Assembly (NCBI GenBank): GCA_963729075.1
Contig: CAVSMU010000002.1
Coordinates: 47,061-111,060 of the forward strand
Length of the DNA stretch: 64,000 nt
Source: WHSW01 sp963729075
Lineage (GTDB): Bacteria > Actinomycetota > Thermoleophilia > Solirubrobacterales > 70-9
Direction of reading: 5' to 3'
A program made the translations under genes and the position numbers. Of this stretch, positions 1-7,972 are shown piece by piece (positions within the stretch are counted from its first letter, which is position 1; each line of letters starts with the position of its first letter). The notes under the pieces are model-generated. The model was not told where the DNA came from and ran no database searches. It saw only the letters and a list, made by a program, of their open reading frames with translations.

Positions 1-659
1 TCTCGACCCAGGTCGTGCCCCGGGACCGCCACGCGCAGGTACTCGGCGCGGTGGCGCTCGCCGGCGCCGGGCTCGAGCGCTTCGCGCAGGAGGTCCGCAA
101 CCTCCAGCGGACCGAGGTCCGCGAGGTCGAGGAGCCGTTCGCGTCCGGGGCGCAGAAGGGCTCCTCGGCGATGCCCCACAAGCGCAACCCGATCGTCAGC
201 GAGCGGATCTGCGGGCTCGCCCGGGTGCTGCGCGGCTACTCCCACGCCGGCGTCGAGAACGTCGCCCTCTGGCACGAGCGCGACATCTCGCACTCGGGCG
301 CCGAGCGCGTGATCCTTCCCGACGCGACGATCCTGCTCGACTACATGCAGCACCTCGCGGTGCGCGTCGTGGCGGGGATGACCGTGCACGAGGACCGCAT
401 GCGCGCCAACCTCGACCTCACCCACGGCGCCCTGTTCAGCCAGCGGGCGCTGACCGCCCTGATCGAGGCGGGGATGGCGCGCGACGAGGCCTACCGCCTC
501 GTCCAGGGCGCCGCGCAGCGCGCCTGGGACGAGGGCATCCCGTTCCGGGACCTGCTGGCGGAGGCTGCGCCCGATCTGGATCTCGAGGCCGTCCTCGACG
601 TCGACGCCTACCTCGAGCACGTCCCCGAGGTCCTCGCCCGGCTCGAGCGCCTCAGCTGA
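1..659 (+). CDS. purB: Adenylosuccinate lyase, C-terminal part (5' end outside window)
   Basis: PurB acts twice in purine synthesis, splitting SAICAR to AICAR plus fumarate and adenylosuccinate to AMP plus fumarate. The reading frame is open from base 3, so the gene starts upstream of the window. About 218 residues are visible. The fumarase/aspartase superfamily signature GSSAMPHKRNP lies near residue 53, followed by the all-helical C-terminal domain. It is the first of eight pur genes on this strand. Its stop overlaps that of the convergent P450 gene by 8 bases. Identification is secure; only the N-terminal part is missing. Confidence 0.95.
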   Translation, partial: STQVVPRDRHAQVLGAVALAGAGLERFAQEVRNLQRTEVREVEEPFASGAQKGSSAMPHKRNPIVSERICGLARVLRGYSHAGVENVALWHERDISHSGAERVILPDATILLDYMQHLAVRVVAGMTVHEDRMRANLDLTHGALFSQRALTALIEAGMARDEAYRLVQGAAQRAWDEGIPFRDLLAEAAPDLDLEAVLDVDAYLEHVPEVLARLERLS

Positions 660-2016
660 TCAGCACCCGCGTCCCGTTGGCCGGGGAGAGCGTGACGTTG
701 CGGCGCACCGGGCGCTCGAGCGACGAGGAGGCAGCGCGCATGCGGACCGAGCGGAGAACGGTCTCGATCACGACCCTCATCTCGAACTGGGCGAACGCGG
801 CGCCGATGCAGCGCCGCGTGCCGCCTCCGAAGGGAATCCAGGCGAAGGTCTCTGGCGCGTCGTCGCCCAGGAAGCGCTCGGGGCGGAACGCGTACGGCTC
901 GGCGTAGACGTCGCCGCGGGTGTGCGCGAGATAGATTCCGGCCATGACCACGGTGCCGGCCGGCAGCTCGTAGCCGCCGAGCTCGGCCGTCGCGCGGAGC
1001 TCGCGTCCGGTGAACGGGACCACGGGGCGCACGCGCAGCGACTCGTTGACCACCGCGTCGAGGTAGCCGCGCTCGCCCGCCTCGAGCTCGGCCCGCAGCC
1101 GCTCGAGCGCCTCCGGGTGGTGCACGAGCAGGTCGAAGGCCCAGGCGAGGCCGGTCGCCGTCGTCTCGTGCCCGGCGAGCAGCAGGGTCATCAGCTGGTC
1201 GCGAAGCTCGGTGTCGTCCATCGCCGAGCCGTCCTCGAACCGAGCCGTGACGAGCAGCGAGAGGATGTCGTCGCGCGCGCCCGCCTCAGAGTCGCGGCGT
1301 CGCTCGGCGATCTCCGCGTAGAGCACCTCGTCGGTGCGCCGGCGAAGCTCGTTCAGGCGCCGGTACATCGGCAGCCGCCGGGTGCCCGGCGCGATCAGGC
1401 CGACCGCGACCGGCGAGGCGGTGGCGCCGAGGATCTCGACGAGGCCGTCGCGCAGCTCGCCGCGGCGCTCCGCGTCCTCGACCCCGAACACGGCGCGCAG
1501 GATCACCTCGAGCGTGATCGCCTGCATGCTCGGATGAAGCGCGAACTCCTCGCCCTGCGGCCAGGAGGCGATCGCGCGCTCGGTCGCCTCGGCGATCACG
1601 GACTCATAGGCGCGCATGCGCTCGCCGTGGAAGGGCGGCAGCATCAGCTTGCGGCGGCGCAGATGCTCCTCGCCCTCCTGCAGAAGCAGCGACCCGGGGC
1701 CGAGCAGCGGCCGCAGGATGATGTTGCGCCCGGGCGCGATCGTGTTGACGCGGTCGGCGGCGAACAGCGCCTTCAGCGACGGCGGGTCGGAGATGAAGAC
1801 CAGCTCGCCGGGCCCGTAGAAGCGACCGCTGAAGGTCTCGCCGAGGACGCGGCGCCAATGCTCCATGAACGGGATCGGCCGCACCAGGAAGCGCGCGGTC
1901 TGCAGTGGCTTCGGCAGCGGGATGTGCGGCACCGCGCCGTTTCGCCTCGCGGCGGATGGCGGCGGCTCCTGAGGTGCCGGGGGTCGCTGCTGCGCGGTCG
2001 TGTCGGCGCTCGCCAT
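652..2016 (-). CDS. Cytochrome P450
   Basis: A 454-residue haem monooxygenase. The oxygen-binding I-helix motif AGHETT, the K-helix ExxR (ESLRVRP) and the haem-ligand loop FGGGTRRCIG are all present, so it should be catalytically competent. Substrate and redox partner cannot be read from sequence. I chose the ATG at 2014-2016 because the earlier in-frame start at 2139 would run into purC and lies in proline/glycine-rich low-complexity sequence. The first 30 residues are still non-conserved. It is transcribed away from purC and is one of two P450s in the window; the second (48813) shares the same C-terminal architecture. Confidence 0.93.
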   Translation of the reverse strand: MASADTTAQQRPPAPQEPPPSAARRNGAVPHIPLPKPLQTARFLVRPIPFMEHWRRVLGETFSGRFYGPGELVFISDPPSLKALFAADRVNTIAPGRNIILRPLLGPGSLLLQEGEEHLRRRKLMLPPFHGERMRAYESVIAEATERAIASWPQGEEFALHPSMQAITLEVILRAVFGVEDAERRGELRDGLVEILGATASPVAVGLIAPGTRRLPMYRRLNELRRRTDEVLYAEIAERRRDSEAGARDDILSLLVTARFEDGSAMDDTELRDQLMTLLLAGHETTATGLAWAFDLLVHHPEALERLRAELEAGERGYLDAVVNESLRVRPVVPFTGRELRATAELGGYELPAGTVVMAGIYLAHTRGDVYAEPYAFRPERFLGDDAPETFAWIPFGGGTRRCIGAAFAQFEMRVVIETVLRSVRMRAASSSLERPVRRNVTLSPANGTRVLIS

Positions 2017-2027
2017 CGGGCCGCCCA

Positions 2028-2033
2028 CTGTAC
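2028..2033 (-). promoter_or_regulatory. Putative -10 of P450 gene
   Basis: On the minus strand TACAGT lies 11 bases before the P450 ATG, which would give a leader of only a few bases. No convincing -35 is seen. Confidence 0.35.
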
Positions 2034-2081
2034 CGCCAGGGGGTATGACCCGCGCCGCGATCGCTACGCCGCCCGCGTTGT

Positions 2082-2087
2082 TAGCAT
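2082..2087 (+). promoter_or_regulatory. Putative -10 of purC (leaderless spacing)
   Basis: TAGCAT ends 8 bases before the GTG start at 2096, placing transcription start at or next to the start codon. There is no Shine-Dalgarno sequence. The same TANNNT-to-start spacing recurs at many genes here. Confidence 0.5.
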
Positions 2088-2095
2088 CGCCAGCA

Positions 2096-2947
2096 GTGAC
2101 GACCGCGCTCGCCGACCTCCCCCTCCTCGCCTCCGGCAAGGTGCGCGAGATGTACGCGGTCGAGGACGACCTCCTGATGGTCGCCTCCGACCGGATCTCG
2201 GCCTACGACGTGATCCTGCCGACGCCCATCCCCGACAAGGGCCGGGTGTTGACCCAGATGTCGGTGTTCTGGTTCGAGACCACCGGCCACATCTGCCCCA
2301 ACCACTATCTCTCCCAGGACGCGCCCGCCGAGGTGGCGGGGCGGGCGCTGCGGGTGCGGCGGCTGGACATGTACCCGGTCGAGTGCGTGGCCCGGGGCTA
2401 CCTGTCGGGCTCGGGCTGGCGCGAGTACCGCCAGACGGGTGCCGTCTGCGGGATCGAGCTGCCCGCGGGCCTGCGTGAGTCCGACCGCCTCCCTGAGCCG
2501 ATCTTCACTCCGGCGACCAAGGCCGAGATCGGCGAGCACGACGAGAACATCGACTTCGACCGCGCGGCAGAGCTCATCGGCGACCGGGCGCTCATGGAGG
2601 AGCTGCGGCGGGTGACGCTAGAGCTCTACGAGCACGCCTCGGCCCACGCCGCGGAGCGCGGGATCATCATCGCCGACACGAAATTCGAGTTCGGCGCCTC
2701 CCCCGGCGCCGAGATCGTGCTCGGCGACGAGGTGCTGACGCCGGACTCCTCGCGGTTCTGGCCCGCCGACGACTACGAGCCGGGCCGCTCGCAGGCCTCG
2801 TTCGACAAGCAGTACGTGCGCGACTGGGTGGATCAGTCCGGCTGGGACCACAGCCCCCCCGGCCCGGAGCTTCCCGACGACGTGGTCGCCAACACGCGCG
2901 CCAAGTACGTCGAGGCGTACGAGCGGATCACCGGACGCGAGCTCTAG
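2096..2947 (+). CDS. purC: SAICAR synthase (phosphoribosylaminoimidazole-succinocarboxamide synthase)
   Basis: Ligates aspartate to CAIR with ATP to give SAICAR, the step before PurB. The protein has 283 residues, usual for PurC. The N-terminal glycine-poor ATP loop (GKVREMY) is at residues 13-19, and SGSGWREY and IIIADTKFEFG are family signatures. The C-terminal FDKQYVRDW is typical of the longer, yeast-like and actinobacterial PurC. GTG at 2096 was chosen because homology begins directly after it (TTALADLPLL) and a -10 lies 8 bases upstream; an ATG at 2000 would add 32 unmatched residues and overlap the P450 start. Confidence 0.95.
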   Translation: MTTALADLPLLASGKVREMYAVEDDLLMVASDRISAYDVILPTPIPDKGRVLTQMSVFWFETTGHICPNHYLSQDAPAEVAGRALRVRRLDMYPVECVARGYLSGSGWREYRQTGAVCGIELPAGLRESDRLPEPIFTPATKAEIGEHDENIDFDRAAELIGDRALMEELRRVTLELYEHASAHAAERGIIIADTKFEFGASPGAEIVLGDEVLTPDSSRFWPADDYEPGRSQASFDKQYVRDWVDQSGWDHSPPGPELPDDVVANTRAKYVEAYERITGREL

Positions 2948-2964
2948 CCGCAAAGCGCGGTCCG

Positions 2965-2970
2965 TACCCT
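2965..2970 (+). promoter_or_regulatory. Putative -10 of sulfotransferase gene 2978 (leaderless)
   Basis: TACCCT is followed by 7 bases and then the ATG at 2978. No ribosome binding site is seen. Confidence 0.45.
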
Positions 2971-2977
2971 GGACTGG

Positions 2978-3997
2978 ATGAAGCTGTTCGTCCTCGGCCT
3001 CCGTCGCTCGGGCACCACCATCCTCTACGACGTCCTGCGTGAGGACCCGAGGCTTCGCTGTCATTACGAGCCGTTGCGCGAGGACGCCGAGACGATCGGC
3101 GGCGGCAGCGGGGCGCGCGACGAGGACCTGTTCGCCGAGACGCGGCGTGAGCGGGAGCGGTTTCGCGCCCGGCGTTATCCGGAGCTGCCGATCGAGCTCT
3201 TCAACTGCGGTGGCCCGCGGGCACCCGAGCTGGAGCTCGACCCCGACCTGCCGGAGCACTGCCGGGATTTGCTCGCCGAGCTGCTCGGCCAGGCGGAGGA
3301 CGTGATGGTCAAGGAGACGCGCCTTCACCACAAGCTCGTGGCACTGGCCCAGATCGACCCGGAGGCCGCGGTAGTCCAGCTGGTTCGCGACCCACGGGCG
3401 GTGACCGCCTCGATGCTGCTCGGCCGCCGGCGGCGCACCGACATCTATCCGGACGCCGACGCCTTCTTCACTGCCCGCACGGGCCGGCGCCTGTGGTCGA
3501 GCCGCAGGCTCTCCGAGGAGGTGATCGCCCGCGGGGGGGCACCCGACCTTCCGCCCGACATCCCCGACTTCCTGCGGCCCCTGCTGGTCTGGAAGGCGGC
3601 GTTCGAGGCGACCGCCGGCGATGGGGCGCGCCTCTTCGGCGACCGCTACGCGCTCGTCCGGCTCGAGGACCTGCGCACGACCCCGCACGACCAGCTTGCG
3701 CGGATCTACGCGCTCAGCGGCCGGACCGTCCCCGACGCGGTCGTCGATTGGGCGACCGAGAACATCCGCCGCGATGCGGGGCTGCACCTCGCCGACGACC
3801 CGCGGTGGGCGCGCGCGGCGCGGCTCATCGGGCTCGAGCCGCAGCTCGAGCAGGCGGGCTACTCCGAGATCCTCGAGCTCGACCCCGAGCGCGCTTCGCT
3901 CGACCTCGCGCCGCCCCCGCCGCGCTCCCGGCTCGCCGGTTTCATGGGCAGAGCCCGGCGCCGTTCCCGGAGCTTCGGCGGCCGCGCCGCCCGGTAA
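2978..3997 (+). CDS. Sulfotransferase family protein (divergent member)
   Basis: A 339-residue cytosolic protein with a PAPS-type 5'-phosphosulfate loop at the extreme N-terminus (GLRRSGTTILYDVL, residues 7-20) and a 3'-phosphate-binding segment LVRDPRAVTASM near residue 135, hallmarks of the sulfotransferase fold. RYALVRLEDL near residue 225 corresponds to the RYEDL helix of its neighbours. It is clearly less similar to the four downstream sulfotransferases than they are to one another. The C-terminus is Arg/Pro-rich and has no transmembrane segment. It lies between purC and purS; the acceptor is unknown. Confidence 0.82.
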   Translation: MKLFVLGLRRSGTTILYDVLREDPRLRCHYEPLREDAETIGGGSGARDEDLFAETRRERERFRARRYPELPIELFNCGGPRAPELELDPDLPEHCRDLLAELLGQAEDVMVKETRLHHKLVALAQIDPEAAVVQLVRDPRAVTASMLLGRRRRTDIYPDADAFFTARTGRRLWSSRRLSEEVIARGGAPDLPPDIPDFLRPLLVWKAAFEATAGDGARLFGDRYALVRLEDLRTTPHDQLARIYALSGRTVPDAVVDWATENIRRDAGLHLADDPRWARAARLIGLEPQLEQAGYSEILELDPERASLDLAPPPPRSRLAGFMGRARRRSRSFGGRAAR

Positions 3998-4000
3998 CGT
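3995..4000 (+). promoter_or_regulatory. Putative -10 of purS, overlapping the upstream stop codon
   Basis: TAACGT begins with the TAA stop of the sulfotransferase gene and ends 7 bases before the purS GTG. Confidence 0.5.
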
Positions 4001-4007
4001 CAGAGCC

Positions 4008-4244
4008 GTGAGGGCGCGCGTCCTGATCCGGCCCAAGGAGGGCATCCTCGACCCGCAGGGCAAAGCGGTTGAGCGGGCGCTGCCCGCGCTCGGCTTCGAA
4101 GGGGTCTCGCATGTCCGCATCGGCCGCATGGTCGAGCTGGAAGCCGAGGAGGGCGCCGACCTCGACGCGCTCTGCGAGAAGCTGCTCGCGAACCCATTAG
4201 TTGAGGACTACGAGATCGTGCGGGGAGACCCCGGCGTTGGTTGA
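4008..4244 (+). CDS. purS: FGAM synthase subunit PurS
   Basis: The small structural subunit that joins PurQ and PurL in the three-part formylglycinamidine ribonucleotide synthase. 78 residues, typical for PurS. It starts VRARVLIRPKEGILDPQG, the family's first beta strand and conserved LDPQG turn, and ends with the LLANPLVEDYEI segment. The GTG at 4008 has a -10 hexamer 7 bases upstream. purQ follows after a 93-base gap filled with short repeats; purL is about 7 kb downstream, separated by the sulfotransferase/glycosyltransferase array. Confidence 0.94.
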   Translation: MRARVLIRPKEGILDPQGKAVERALPALGFEGVSHVRIGRMVELEAEEGADLDALCEKLLANPLVEDYEIVRGDPGVG

Positions 4245-4248
4245 GTTG

Positions 4249-4330
4249 AGGAGTCCGCAGCCGGCCGCTTCGCGGCCTTGCAGTCCGCAGAGCGCTGCTC
4301 ACTGCGGACTGCGGACTGCGGACTGCGGAC
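4249..4330 (+). repeat. Short repeat cluster (ACTGCGG family) with hairpins before purQ
   Basis: Four perfect head-to-tail copies of ACTGCGG lie at 4301-4328, preceded by inverse-orientation copies at 4252-4260 and 4280-4292. GCAGTCCGCAG (4280-4290) and CTGCGGACTGC (4302-4312) form a perfect 11-base inverted repeat. A small GGCCGC-TTC-GCGGCC hairpin lies at 4263-4277. The same unit recurs inside the E2 gene at 59778-60107. Confidence 0.85.
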
Positions 4331-4337
4331 TTTCGCC

Positions 4338-5009
4338 GTGATTGGCGTGCTTCAGTTCCCCGGCTCTTGCGATGAGCGCGACGCCGTGCTCGCGTGCCAG
4401 CGGGTCGGCGACGCGCGCCTCGTCTGGCACGGTGACTCGGATCTGGGGGACCTCGACGCGGTGGTGATTCCGGGTGGGTTCTCCTACGGCGACTACCTGC
4501 GCGCGGGCGCGATCGCGCGCTTCGCGCCGGCGATGGAGGCGGTGCGCGAGTTCGCCGCCGCCGGCGGGCCGGTGCTCGGGATCTGCAACGGCTTCCAGGT
4601 CCTCTGCGAGGCGGGCATGCTCCCGGGCGCGCTGCTGCCAAACGCCGGGCTGCGCTTCGTCTGCCGGCAGGTCGAGGTCGAAGTCGCGAGCACCGAGACA
4701 GTGGTAACCGGCGCCTGCGAGGCGGGCGAGGTCCTCTCGGTCCCCGTCAAGCACATGAGCGGCCGCTGGTTCGCCCCCGACGAGATCGTGCGCGAGCTCG
4801 AGGCGAGCGGGCGGATCGTCTTTCGCTATGCCGCGGGCCAGAACCCGAACGGCTCGGTCGCCGACGTCGCCGGGGTCGCCAACGAGCGCGGCAACGTTGT
4901 CGGCCTGATGCCGCACCCCGAGCACGCGGTGGACCCGCTCACCGGCTCCGCAGACGGCCTGAAGCTGTTCGACTCGCTGGTTCGAAGCACGGCCGCCGCG
5001 GCGGTGTGA
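4338..5009 (+). CDS. purQ: FGAM synthase glutaminase subunit PurQ
   Basis: A class I glutamine amidotransferase that supplies ammonia to PurL. 223 residues. The nucleophile lies in GICNGFQ (Cys near residue 83), and the catalytic His/Glu in GLMPHPEHAVDP at the C-terminus. GTG at 4338 was chosen because the conserved N-terminus (IGVLQFPGSCDERDA) starts there. An ATG at 4278 would add 20 residues that are only translated repeat DNA. The stop overlaps the next sulfotransferase start as GTGA, so the following gene is probably translationally coupled to purQ. Confidence 0.94.
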   Translation: MIGVLQFPGSCDERDAVLACQRVGDARLVWHGDSDLGDLDAVVIPGGFSYGDYLRAGAIARFAPAMEAVREFAAAGGPVLGICNGFQVLCEAGMLPGALLPNAGLRFVCRQVEVEVASTETVVTGACEAGEVLSVPVKHMSGRWFAPDEIVRELEASGRIVFRYAAGQNPNGSVADVAGVANERGNVVGLMPHPEHAVDPLTGSADGLKLFDSLVRSTAAAAV

Positions 5010-5908
5010 CACCGCTGCGTCGCCGGCGCTCCGCGGTCCCGGCGCCCGCCCCCTTCGTGGTCGGCGTCGGGCGCTCGGGGACGACCCTGCTGCGGCTGAT
5101 GCTCGATGCCCATCCCGAGCTCGCGATCCCGCCCGAGACCCACTTCGCGCCCGGTCTGATCGAGCGGGCGCACGAGGGTGCGGGTGCCGACGCGCTGGTC
5201 GACGAAATCGTCGGCACCCGGGCCTGGGCAGACTTCGGCATCCAGGCCGAGCGCCTGCGCGAGCGCGTTACGGCGCTCGGGGAAGGCGGCGCCGCCACGG
5301 TCCTGCGCGCCTTCTACGGGCTCTGCGCCGAGCGCGAGGGCAAGCCGCGCTGGGGGGACAAGACTCCGATCTACGTCAGGAGCATGCGCCCGATCGGCGG
5401 GGAGCTGCCGGAGGCACGCTTCGTGCACCTGATCCGTGATGGGCGCGACGTCGTGCTGTCGCGGCGCGCGCGGGGGATGGGCGCGGGCAAACCGATCGCC
5501 GACACCGCCGACCGCTGGCGGCGGCGGATCGAGGAGGCCAGGACGCAGGCCCGGCGCCTTCGCGGCCGGTACCTCGAGCTGCGCTATGAGGACCTGGTCA
5601 CCCGGCCGGAGCCGCAGCTGCGGCGCGTCTGCGAGCTGATCGAGCTCGACTACGACGCCGCGATGCTCGAGTATCACAAGCGGGCCGGTGGGCGGCTGGC
5701 GGAGCTCGGCGACCTGCCGGCCGAGGGCGGACGCCGCGGGCGTGCGAGCGCCGAGCGCCAGGCGTCGCACGCGCTCGCCGCGGGCCCGCCGACGAGTGCC
5801 CGAACAGGCGCCTGGCGCGAGCAGATGAGCTCCGCCGATCGGGCCGAGTTCGAGGCGGTCGCGGGCGGTTTGCTCGTCGAGCTCGGCTACGAAGTGCCAT
5901 CCTCCTGA
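5006..5908 (+). CDS. PAPS-type sulfotransferase (array member 1)
   Basis: A 300-residue soluble protein of the Sulfotransfer_3 type. The 5'-phosphosulfate loop GVGRSGTTLLRLMLDAHPE is near residues 20-38, IRDGRDVVLS (3'-phosphate site) near 145, and LELRYEDLVTRPE near 190. The WGDKTP motif typical of this subfamily is present. It begins GTG overlapping the purQ stop by 4 bases. It is strongly similar to the proteins at 5960, 6981 and 10178, so the set arose by tandem duplication. It probably transfers sulfate from PAPS to a sugar, lipid or peptide hydroxyl; the acceptor is not predictable. Confidence 0.85.
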   Translation: MTPLRRRRSAVPAPAPFVVGVGRSGTTLLRLMLDAHPELAIPPETHFAPGLIERAHEGAGADALVDEIVGTRAWADFGIQAERLRERVTALGEGGAATVLRAFYGLCAEREGKPRWGDKTPIYVRSMRPIGGELPEARFVHLIRDGRDVVLSRRARGMGAGKPIADTADRWRRRIEEARTQARRLRGRYLELRYEDLVTRPEPQLRRVCELIELDYDAAMLEYHKRAGGRLAELGDLPAEGGRRGRASAERQASHALAAGPPTSARTGAWREQMSSADRAEFEAVAGGLLVELGYEVPSS

Positions 5909-5959
5909 ATACTTCCCGTCGGCTCCCTCCAATCGGTCCGGGGGCGACGGCGTTTATCC

Positions 5960-6976
5960 ATGGCCCTGAACTACTCGATCAAACTCCTGCGCTACCGGCG
6001 CCTGCGCAGCCGTTCCGAGCCCACCGAGCCCGCCCCCTTCGTGGTCGGCGTCGGGCGCTCGGGGACGACCCTGCTGCGGATGATGCTCGACGCCCATCCC
6101 GAGCTCGCGATACCGCCCGAGACGCACTTCGTGCTGCCGCTCATCCAGGCCTCGGGGAAGCTGCGCTTCAACCCGCGAACCGCGACGCGCTCGATCGTTC
6201 GCGACGAGCGGCGCCGCTGGAACGACTTCGGCCTCGCCGAGCCCGACCTGCTCGCCCGCTTGAAGACGGTCGAGCCGTTCAACACCAGCGATGCGCTGCG
6301 CGCCTTCTATCAGCTCTACGCGGACAAGCATGGCAAGCGGCGCTGGGGCGACAAGACCCCCGACTACGTGCGCAAGATGAAGAAGATCCAGAACACGCTT
6401 CCGGAGGCGCGGTTCATCCACGTGATCCGCGACGGGCGCGACGCGGGGCTCTCGCACAACGCCCGGATCGCGAAGCGGGGCAAGGAGCCGGTGCCGGCGC
6501 GCGAGCTGGCCCGCCGATGGCGCAAGCGGGTCCTGAAGTCGCGCGATGACGCGGCCGAGGTCGACGGCTATCTCGAGGTCCGGTACGAGGACCTGGTCGA
6601 GGACACCGAGAGCGTCCTCCGCCGCGTCTGCGAGCTGATCGAGCTCGGCTACGACCCGGCGATGCTCACCTACCACGAGCGGGCCGAGGAGCGCCTGCAG
6701 GAGATGGCCGGGGCGCTCCCGGCGCGCAAGGGACGTCCCGAGCGTGAGGCTGGCGAGCGGGTCGACGCACACGCGCTCACCACCAAACCCCCCGACGCCG
6801 AGCGGGTCGCGGTCTGGAAGCGGGAGATGAGCGAGGCGGAGAACGCCGAGTTCGAGGAGGCGGCCGGCTACCTGCTCGACGAGCTGGGGTATGAGACCGT
6901 GACCCCTCGCGACGAGTGGCTGCCGCCCGAGGAGTGGGCGCGGTCCAAGGAGCGCGCCGACCGCGGGGGTGGCTGA
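5960..6976 (+). CDS. PAPS-type sulfotransferase (array member 2)
   Basis: A 338-residue paralogue of its neighbours: 5'-phosphosulfate loop GVGRSGTTLLRMMLDAHPE near residue 31, RWGDKTPDYV near 130, VIRDGRDAGLSHNAR near 154 and VRYEDLVEDTE near 210. The conserved C-terminal block with LLDELGYET is followed by a charged tail of about 28 residues not seen in member 1. A short Lys/Arg-rich amphipathic N-terminus precedes the loop. It starts 51 bases after member 1 and nearly touches member 3, so it is part of one transcription unit. Confidence 0.85.
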   Translation: MALNYSIKLLRYRRLRSRSEPTEPAPFVVGVGRSGTTLLRMMLDAHPELAIPPETHFVLPLIQASGKLRFNPRTATRSIVRDERRRWNDFGLAEPDLLARLKTVEPFNTSDALRAFYQLYADKHGKRRWGDKTPDYVRKMKKIQNTLPEARFIHVIRDGRDAGLSHNARIAKRGKEPVPARELARRWRKRVLKSRDDAAEVDGYLEVRYEDLVEDTESVLRRVCELIELGYDPAMLTYHERAEERLQEMAGALPARKGRPEREAGERVDAHALTTKPPDAERVAVWKREMSEAENAEFEEAAGYLLDELGYETVTPRDEWLPPEEWARSKERADRGGG

Positions 6977-6980
6977 GCCG

Positions 6981-7940
6981 ATGAGCCTGCTGTCGCGGCT
7001 GCGCAGCGTGAGGACAGGGCGCGAGCCGGCGGTATTCGTCGTCGGCATGAACCGCTCGGGCACGACCCTGCTGCGGATGATGCTCGACGCCCATCCACAG
7101 CTGACGATCCCGCCCGAGACGCACTTCGTTCCCGACCTGATCAAGGCGACCCGCACCGACGGCGCGACCGCCGAGGAGGCGCTCGAGGCGATGAAGTCCG
7201 CCCGCGAGTGGGGGGACTTCGGCTTCTCCGACGAGCAGATGCTCGAGCGACTGCGCGCCTTGCCGAAGATCAAGCCCGGACCGGCGGTGCGGACGTTCTA
7301 CGACGCGTACATGGAGCAGCAGGGCAAGCCTCGCTGGGGCGAGAAGACGCCCACCTACGTGCAGAAGATGAAGCTGATCCAGAGGGCGTTGCCCGAGGCC
7401 CGCTTCGTGCACGTGATCCGCGACGGGCGCGACGTCGCCCTCTCGGTGCTCGACCGGACGGTTCGCGACCTGACCGCGGCGGACGTCGCGCGTCGCTGGA
7501 AGCGAAAGATCACCAAGGCACGCGAGGACTCGCCGCAGCTCGAGCACTACATCGAGGTCCGCTACGAGGATCTGATCCTCGACACGGAGCCGGTCCTGCG
7601 CCGCGTCTGCGAGTTCATCGAGCTCCCCTGGGACGACGCGATGCTCGACTACCACGAGCGATCGGGTGAGCGGCTGCAGGAGATGGCCCGCGCGCTGCCG
7701 GGCGACGGGCGCGCGCAGGAGCTCAGCGTCGAGCGCCGGATGGCGACCCATGCGATGACGACCAAGCCGCCGAGCGCGGACCGCGTCGCCCGCTGGCGCA
7801 CCGAGATGAGCGCCGAACAGCGGACTGAGTTCGAGAGCGTTGCGGGGGACCTGCTCGACGAGCTCGGTTATCCGACCGGGCCCGATGCCGTCGAGCGGGC
7901 GACGACTCTGATCGACGAGGCGCCCGTGCCCGGCGGCTGA
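6981..7940 (+). CDS. PAPS-type sulfotransferase (array member 3)
   Basis: A 319-residue paralogue. The nucleotide loop GMNRSGTTLLRMML lies near residue 22, WGEKTPTYV near 115, VIRDGRDVALS near 137 and VRYEDLILDTE near 185. I took ATG 6981 (MSLLSRLR), four bases after the previous stop, because member 4 begins similarly (MGLLDTFD). A GTG at 6969, overlapping the upstream gene, is possible. The gene directly upstream of the glycosyltransferases, it shares the conserved MTTKPP...WRTEMS segment near the C-terminus with members 2 and 4. Confidence 0.85.
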   Translation: MSLLSRLRSVRTGREPAVFVVGMNRSGTTLLRMMLDAHPQLTIPPETHFVPDLIKATRTDGATAEEALEAMKSAREWGDFGFSDEQMLERLRALPKIKPGPAVRTFYDAYMEQQGKPRWGEKTPTYVQKMKLIQRALPEARFVHVIRDGRDVALSVLDRTVRDLTAADVARRWKRKITKAREDSPQLEHYIEVRYEDLILDTEPVLRRVCEFIELPWDDAMLDYHERSGERLQEMARALPGDGRAQELSVERRMATHAMTTKPPSADRVARWRTEMSAEQRTEFESVAGDLLDELGYPTGPDAVERATTLIDEAPVPGG

Positions 7941-7972
7941 CCCGCACGAACCGGACGCGAAGCGGAGGATTT

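Noticed and set aside
922..2478. 518-codon open frame on the + strand opposite the P450 gene
   Set aside because: Its sequence is Arg/Gly/Ala-rich with no motif, it runs antisense to a complete P450 and into purC in another frame; typical of high-GC shadow frames.
2618..4129. 503-codon minus-strand frame opposite purC, the sulfotransferase and purS
   Set aside because: No domain is seen and all three genes on the + strand are complete; a codon-bias artefact.
4278..4337. N-terminal extension of PurQ from ATG 4278
   Set aside because: The 20 added residues are translated repeat DNA; family homology starts at GTG 4338.
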